From the NCBI RefSeq assembly GCF_023276405.1, contig NZ_JALRMO010000001.1, positions 5,367,501-5,431,500 on the forward strand: 64,000 nucleotides of DNA, read 5' to 3'. The notes under the pieces were generated by a model. It did no database searches. It was not told the DNA's origin and saw only the letters and a program-made list of their open reading frames with translations. This DNA is from Paenibacillus hamazuiensis. Its GTDB lineage: Bacteria; Bacillota; Bacilli; Paenibacillales; NBRC-103111. The position numbers were made by a program, and so were the translations under genes. Below are positions 61,645 to 64,000 of this stretch, piece after piece (positions within the stretch are counted from its first letter, which is position 1; each line of letters begins with the position of its first letter).

Positions 61645-62142
61645 TTAAGGTCTACTGGGAAATATGCCCTCCAAAGCAATCACAAAATTGAACACCAAAA
61701 AAGGCTGCATATTGTTATGCGGCTGACCTCCTCCGAACGGCTGTACAGCGAGTGAACTCATCGTCGTATTGGCGTTCGGATAATAAGAGCTTGTCGTCGT
61801 AGCGGCCCACAGATTTCCTACGGGCGACGTTTCCGCAGCCGCACTCCCGCCCGCCCTTACAGGGTGAGAATGCGAAGGGAGCTCGCTTATCGTCAAAATA
61901 TGCGACTCGTTCCCTGCGGCTATCCCCAAACCAATGCCGTTCCCGGCATGCACGGGAACCCGGCCTCTGAAATCGGGCAGCGCAAAGTTGGTTTGTCCGT
62001 TGCCTCCGTAAGTCGTCCCCAGGAGCGAAAACAACGCTTGATTTTGGTTGATCGGCAGAAGAGAGCCGTCACAAATGGCCCAACCTCTTGGAGTATAATT
62101 AAAGCTGACTATGCGAATTTCACCCAAAAAGGGCTCGGACAT
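61645..62142 (-). CDS. phage tail collar (Mdp-type) protein 2
   Basis: A 165-residue member of the same family with GEIRIVSFNYTPRGWAICDGSLLPINQNQALFSLLGTTYGGNGQTNFALPDFRGRVPVH and the HNNMQPFLVFNFVIALEGIFP end. Behind GGAGGAG. 18 bp before the next family member; the middle variable region (AGGSAAAETSPVGNLWAATT) differs between the three. Confidence 0.9.
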   Translation of the reverse strand: MSEPFLGEIRIVSFNYTPRGWAICDGSLLPINQNQALFSLLGTTYGGNGQTNFALPDFRGRVPVHAGNGIGLGIAAGNESHILTISELPSHSHPVRAGGSAAAETSPVGNLWAATTTSSYYPNANTTMSSLAVQPFGGGQPHNNMQPFLVFNFVIALEGIFPSRP

Positions 62143-62189
62143 CCGGAATCTCCTCCATATTCAACTTGCCTCATCGCATCCCATAACTC

Positions 62190-62711
62190 CTAGGCTCGAG
62201 GAGGGATAGTGCCGTCTAATGCAATGATAAAATGAATCGCCGTATACGGCATCATATTGTCATGCGCTGCGCCGCCGCCGGCCGAACCTACAGCCTGCGA
62301 ATGCATTGTCTTCCCTACCGGAGTAAACGGGCTTTTATATTGATTCATCGTGGACTGAGCCCAGACGCCGTTCGTCGGAATGTTGCTCGTTCCCCGCTCG
62401 GACTGTCCTCCCGCCTCATGGGAATGAGACGGTATTTGGGAAACCGTCAAGGTCACCGCTTCTACTCCGCCTCTTTCTCCGATCGAGCGAAACGAAAGCC
62501 CGGGGCCCTGCCCCATGTGCATCGGTGCGCGTCCCCGCAAATCGGGAAGGCAAAATGTAGTCACCCCGTCTCCCCCATATGTAGTTCCGATGAGGGAATA
62601 AAGCAAAGTATATTCTGAGATGCTAAGGATTTGCCCGTTGCAAAACGCCCATCCCACCGGTGCAAAATTTCCGGCAATCATCCGGATTTCTCCAACATAC
62701 GGAACCGCCAT
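62190..62711 (-). CDS. phage tail collar (Mdp-type) protein 1
   Basis: A 173-residue member with VGEIRMIAGNFAPVGWAFCNGQILSISEYTLLYSLIGTTYGGDGVTTFCLPDLRGRAPMH and MMPYTAIHFIIALDGTIPP. ATG behind AGGAGGAG. First of the three tandem copies. It follows the DUF6916-like gene by 6 bp. Confidence 0.9.
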   Translation of the reverse strand: MAVPYVGEIRMIAGNFAPVGWAFCNGQILSISEYTLLYSLIGTTYGGDGVTTFCLPDLRGRAPMHMGQGPGLSFRSIGERGGVEAVTLTVSQIPSHSHEAGGQSERGTSNIPTNGVWAQSTMNQYKSPFTPVGKTMHSQAVGSAGGGAAHDNMMPYTAIHFIIALDGTIPPRA

Positions 62712-62717
62712 CCGTCC

Positions 62718-63032
62718 TCACTCCTCCTTACCACCGGCATGGCCTGTGAGCCGATTAAATATTATTTCATACAAATACCCGCTCTCATCCTGGCCGACCG
62801 GAACCATGAACAGCGTCTGCTCCCCGACCGCGCGATGACGAAGATGATAGATTCTCTGTGGCAAAAAAGGCGTCTTCGGACCGCGAAATAGCAGCGAGAA
62901 CAGCTCCGTCTCCGCGGATGACCGTTTAACCGCGACCTTGATCAATTCAAGCGGCAGCACGCCGTCGTCGAATACCGCTTCAAAAACCGTTCCCTCCGCC
63001 GCTTGATACGCGGCCAAGCTATCTTTTTCCAT
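62718..63032 (-). CDS. DUF6916-like small protein
   Basis: A 104-residue soluble protein with FRGPKTPFLPQRIYHLRHRAVGEQTLFMVPVGQDESGYLYEIIFNRL, which resembles the DUF6916 family found beside tail-collar genes. First gene of the operon, with a weak ribosome binding site (GGGACGGG). Function unknown; association with collar proteins across genomes suggests a shared assembly. Confidence 0.7.
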   Translation of the reverse strand: MEKDSLAAYQAAEGTVFEAVFDDGVLPLELIKVAVKRSSAETELFSLLFRGPKTPFLPQRIYHLRHRAVGEQTLFMVPVGQDESGYLYEIIFNRLTGHAGGKEE

Positions 63033-63162
63033 GCAGCGTATCCCGTCCCTATTTGTCTCTTGTAGAAAAGTTCAACCGTATAATATAATAACATAGTCTA
63101 AGGTGTATGAGTTGGTAAAATCGGATTATTTTCCCTATGAATCTGGTTTACGGAGGGCTTGT

Positions 63163-64000
63163 ATGGATAAGAACAAACAGATTACCCGCCGCAGGTTTTT
63201 GGCTTATTTGGGGACCGGCGCAGCGACCATTGCCACCGCCTCTTCGGGACTTTCGCTTGTTCTCGGAGGGACGACTGCGTCTGCGGCCGCGGCAGACAGA
63301 TTGTTCGACAAAAAAACAAGCGTGATTTCCGGTTCGTTTACGCCGATCGAGCCCTCCGGCAGCGACCGGTTCATAGTTCCGTCCGGATATAAAATCGATA
63401 CGATCGCCGCCTTCGGCGATCCCCTCAACGATAAAGGGGAGACCTTCGGAACCGGCGCAACATTCTCCCGTTTTTTCCCGCTCGGCGATTCGAGCTCGAA
63501 CGGTTTGCTCGTTGTCGGGCACGCGGAGGCCCCGGATGAAGACGCTCAGTCAAGCTTATCCCGGCAAGGCGTATCCGTGCTTGAGGTATACCGAAGCAAG
63601 GAAGGCAGCTGGCAGCCGGATACTTCTTCCCCGTATGCCCGCCGCATCTCCGGACTCGATCCCGCCGACTTGACGGGCCCAGCTCGCGGCAGCCGTTCGC
63701 TTCGCGGCGCCACCCGCGTTCAAGGCACATTTGCCAATCGCTCCGCTGCAGCGACCCCATGGGGAACGCTGATTACGGGCGAAGCTGCATTCGATGATAC
63801 GAGCCGCGCGTCCGGGCTCGATCCGTCCCATTACGGTTGGATCGTCGAGCTGGATCCTTTTGATGCCAAATCTGTTCCTCAAAAACATACCGCATTAGGA
63901 CGGTTCCGCCACGGCGGAATTTCGGTCAGCCTGACGAAAGACGGCAGAGTTGCCGTTTATATGGGGGATTCGACCAATAAAGCCTGTCTTTACAAGTACA
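63163..64000 (+). CDS. PhoX-type (DUF839) phosphatase, truncated by window end
   Basis: The first 279 codons of a Tat-exported enzyme. The twin-arginine signal is ITRRRFLAYLGTGAATIATASSGLSLVLGG. The mature part has SGYKIDTIAAFGDP, GLLVVGHAEAP, ATPWGTLITGEAAFDD and YGWIVELDPFDAK...ALGRFRHGG, all typical of PhoX/DUF839 proteins, which are metal-dependent alkaline phosphatases of the cell surface. ATG has GGAGGG about six bases upstream. It is divergent from the DUF6916-like gene. The rest lies outside the window. Confidence 0.88.
   Translation, partial: MDKNKQITRRRFLAYLGTGAATIATASSGLSLVLGGTTASAAAADRLFDKKTSVISGSFTPIEPSGSDRFIVPSGYKIDTIAAFGDPLNDKGETFGTGATFSRFFPLGDSSSNGLLVVGHAEAPDEDAQSSLSRQGVSVLEVYRSKEGSWQPDTSSPYARRISGLDPADLTGPARGSRSLRGATRVQGTFANRSAAATPWGTLITGEAAFDDTSRASGLDPSHYGWIVELDPFDAKSVPQKHTALGRFRHGGISVSLTKDGRVAVYMGDSTNKACLYKY

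Noticed and set aside
61090-62711. Second prophage remnant
   Set aside because: The three tail-collar genes are unaccompanied by other phage genes and have the known Mdp-type chromosomal arrangement, so a prophage is not supported.

Overview
This window looks like chromosome of a spore-forming, plant-biomass-degrading member of the Paenibacillaceae (Paenibacillus or a close relative). The evidence is an sspI spore-protein gene, a YheC/YheD-type spore-coat ATP-grasp protein, a YmaF-type protein, YesM/YesN-style two-component pairs beside sugar ABC transporters, many glycoside hydrolases, AGGAGG-type ribosome binding sites and frequent GTG/TTG starts. No rRNA or tRNA gene was recognised.

Layout. 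1-2570: a wreck made of an IS3-family transposase remnant fused to a broken membrane-bound AraC-type regulator. 2838-24663: a carbohydrate-utilisation locus with a 2-hydroxyacid dehydrogenase, a GHL6/GH42-like protein, two GH3 enzymes, a lipoprotein-dependent ABC importer, a YesN/YesM two-component system, a GH67N-like putative glycosidase, a GH9 enzyme and a reductase fused to a YCII domain. A conserved ~65 bp upstream element occurs before the importer operon and again before a decayed Gfo/Idh/MocA gene (24.9 kb), suggesting a two-target regulon. 25.8-30.3 kb: housekeeping and sporulation genes (SpoU methyltransferase, Ktr regulator, sspI, MtnX-like phosphatase) and a solo TnpB (IS605/IS1341-type) element with recognisable ends. 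30.8-35 kb: a LacI-controlled operon of two Gfo/Idh/MocA oxidoreductases and a ThuA protein; its lacI appears to start with the rare codon ATC. 35-42.6 kb: an OmpR/EnvZ-type pair, spore genes, release factor 3, a DUF457 membrane protein and a metallophosphoesterase lipoprotein.

43488-57210 is the most interesting part: a 13.7 kb Mu-like transposable element with TG...CA ends. It is inserted with a 5 bp GTATT target duplication into a second metallophosphoesterase gene, and removing it restores a 355-codon frame. It carries a divergent XRE switch, MuA and MuB, GemA, an ArpU-like regulator, a protease-like protein, a tape-measure-like protein, a DUF2577-like protein and two Mor/C-family activators. 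No portal, terminase, capsid, tail-tube or lysis gene is visible, so it is either a deleted prophage or a minimal Mu-type satellite. It also holds non-coding structure: a cluster of hairpins after muB whose first member recurs with a partly compensated stem, a perfect 26 bp palindrome, and a three-copy motif at fixed distance upstream of late genes.

57.6-64 kb: a large secreted beta-helix protein downstream of three tail-collar (Mdp-type) proteins and a DUF6916-like protein, apparently one operon, then a Tat-exported PhoX-type phosphatase running off the window.
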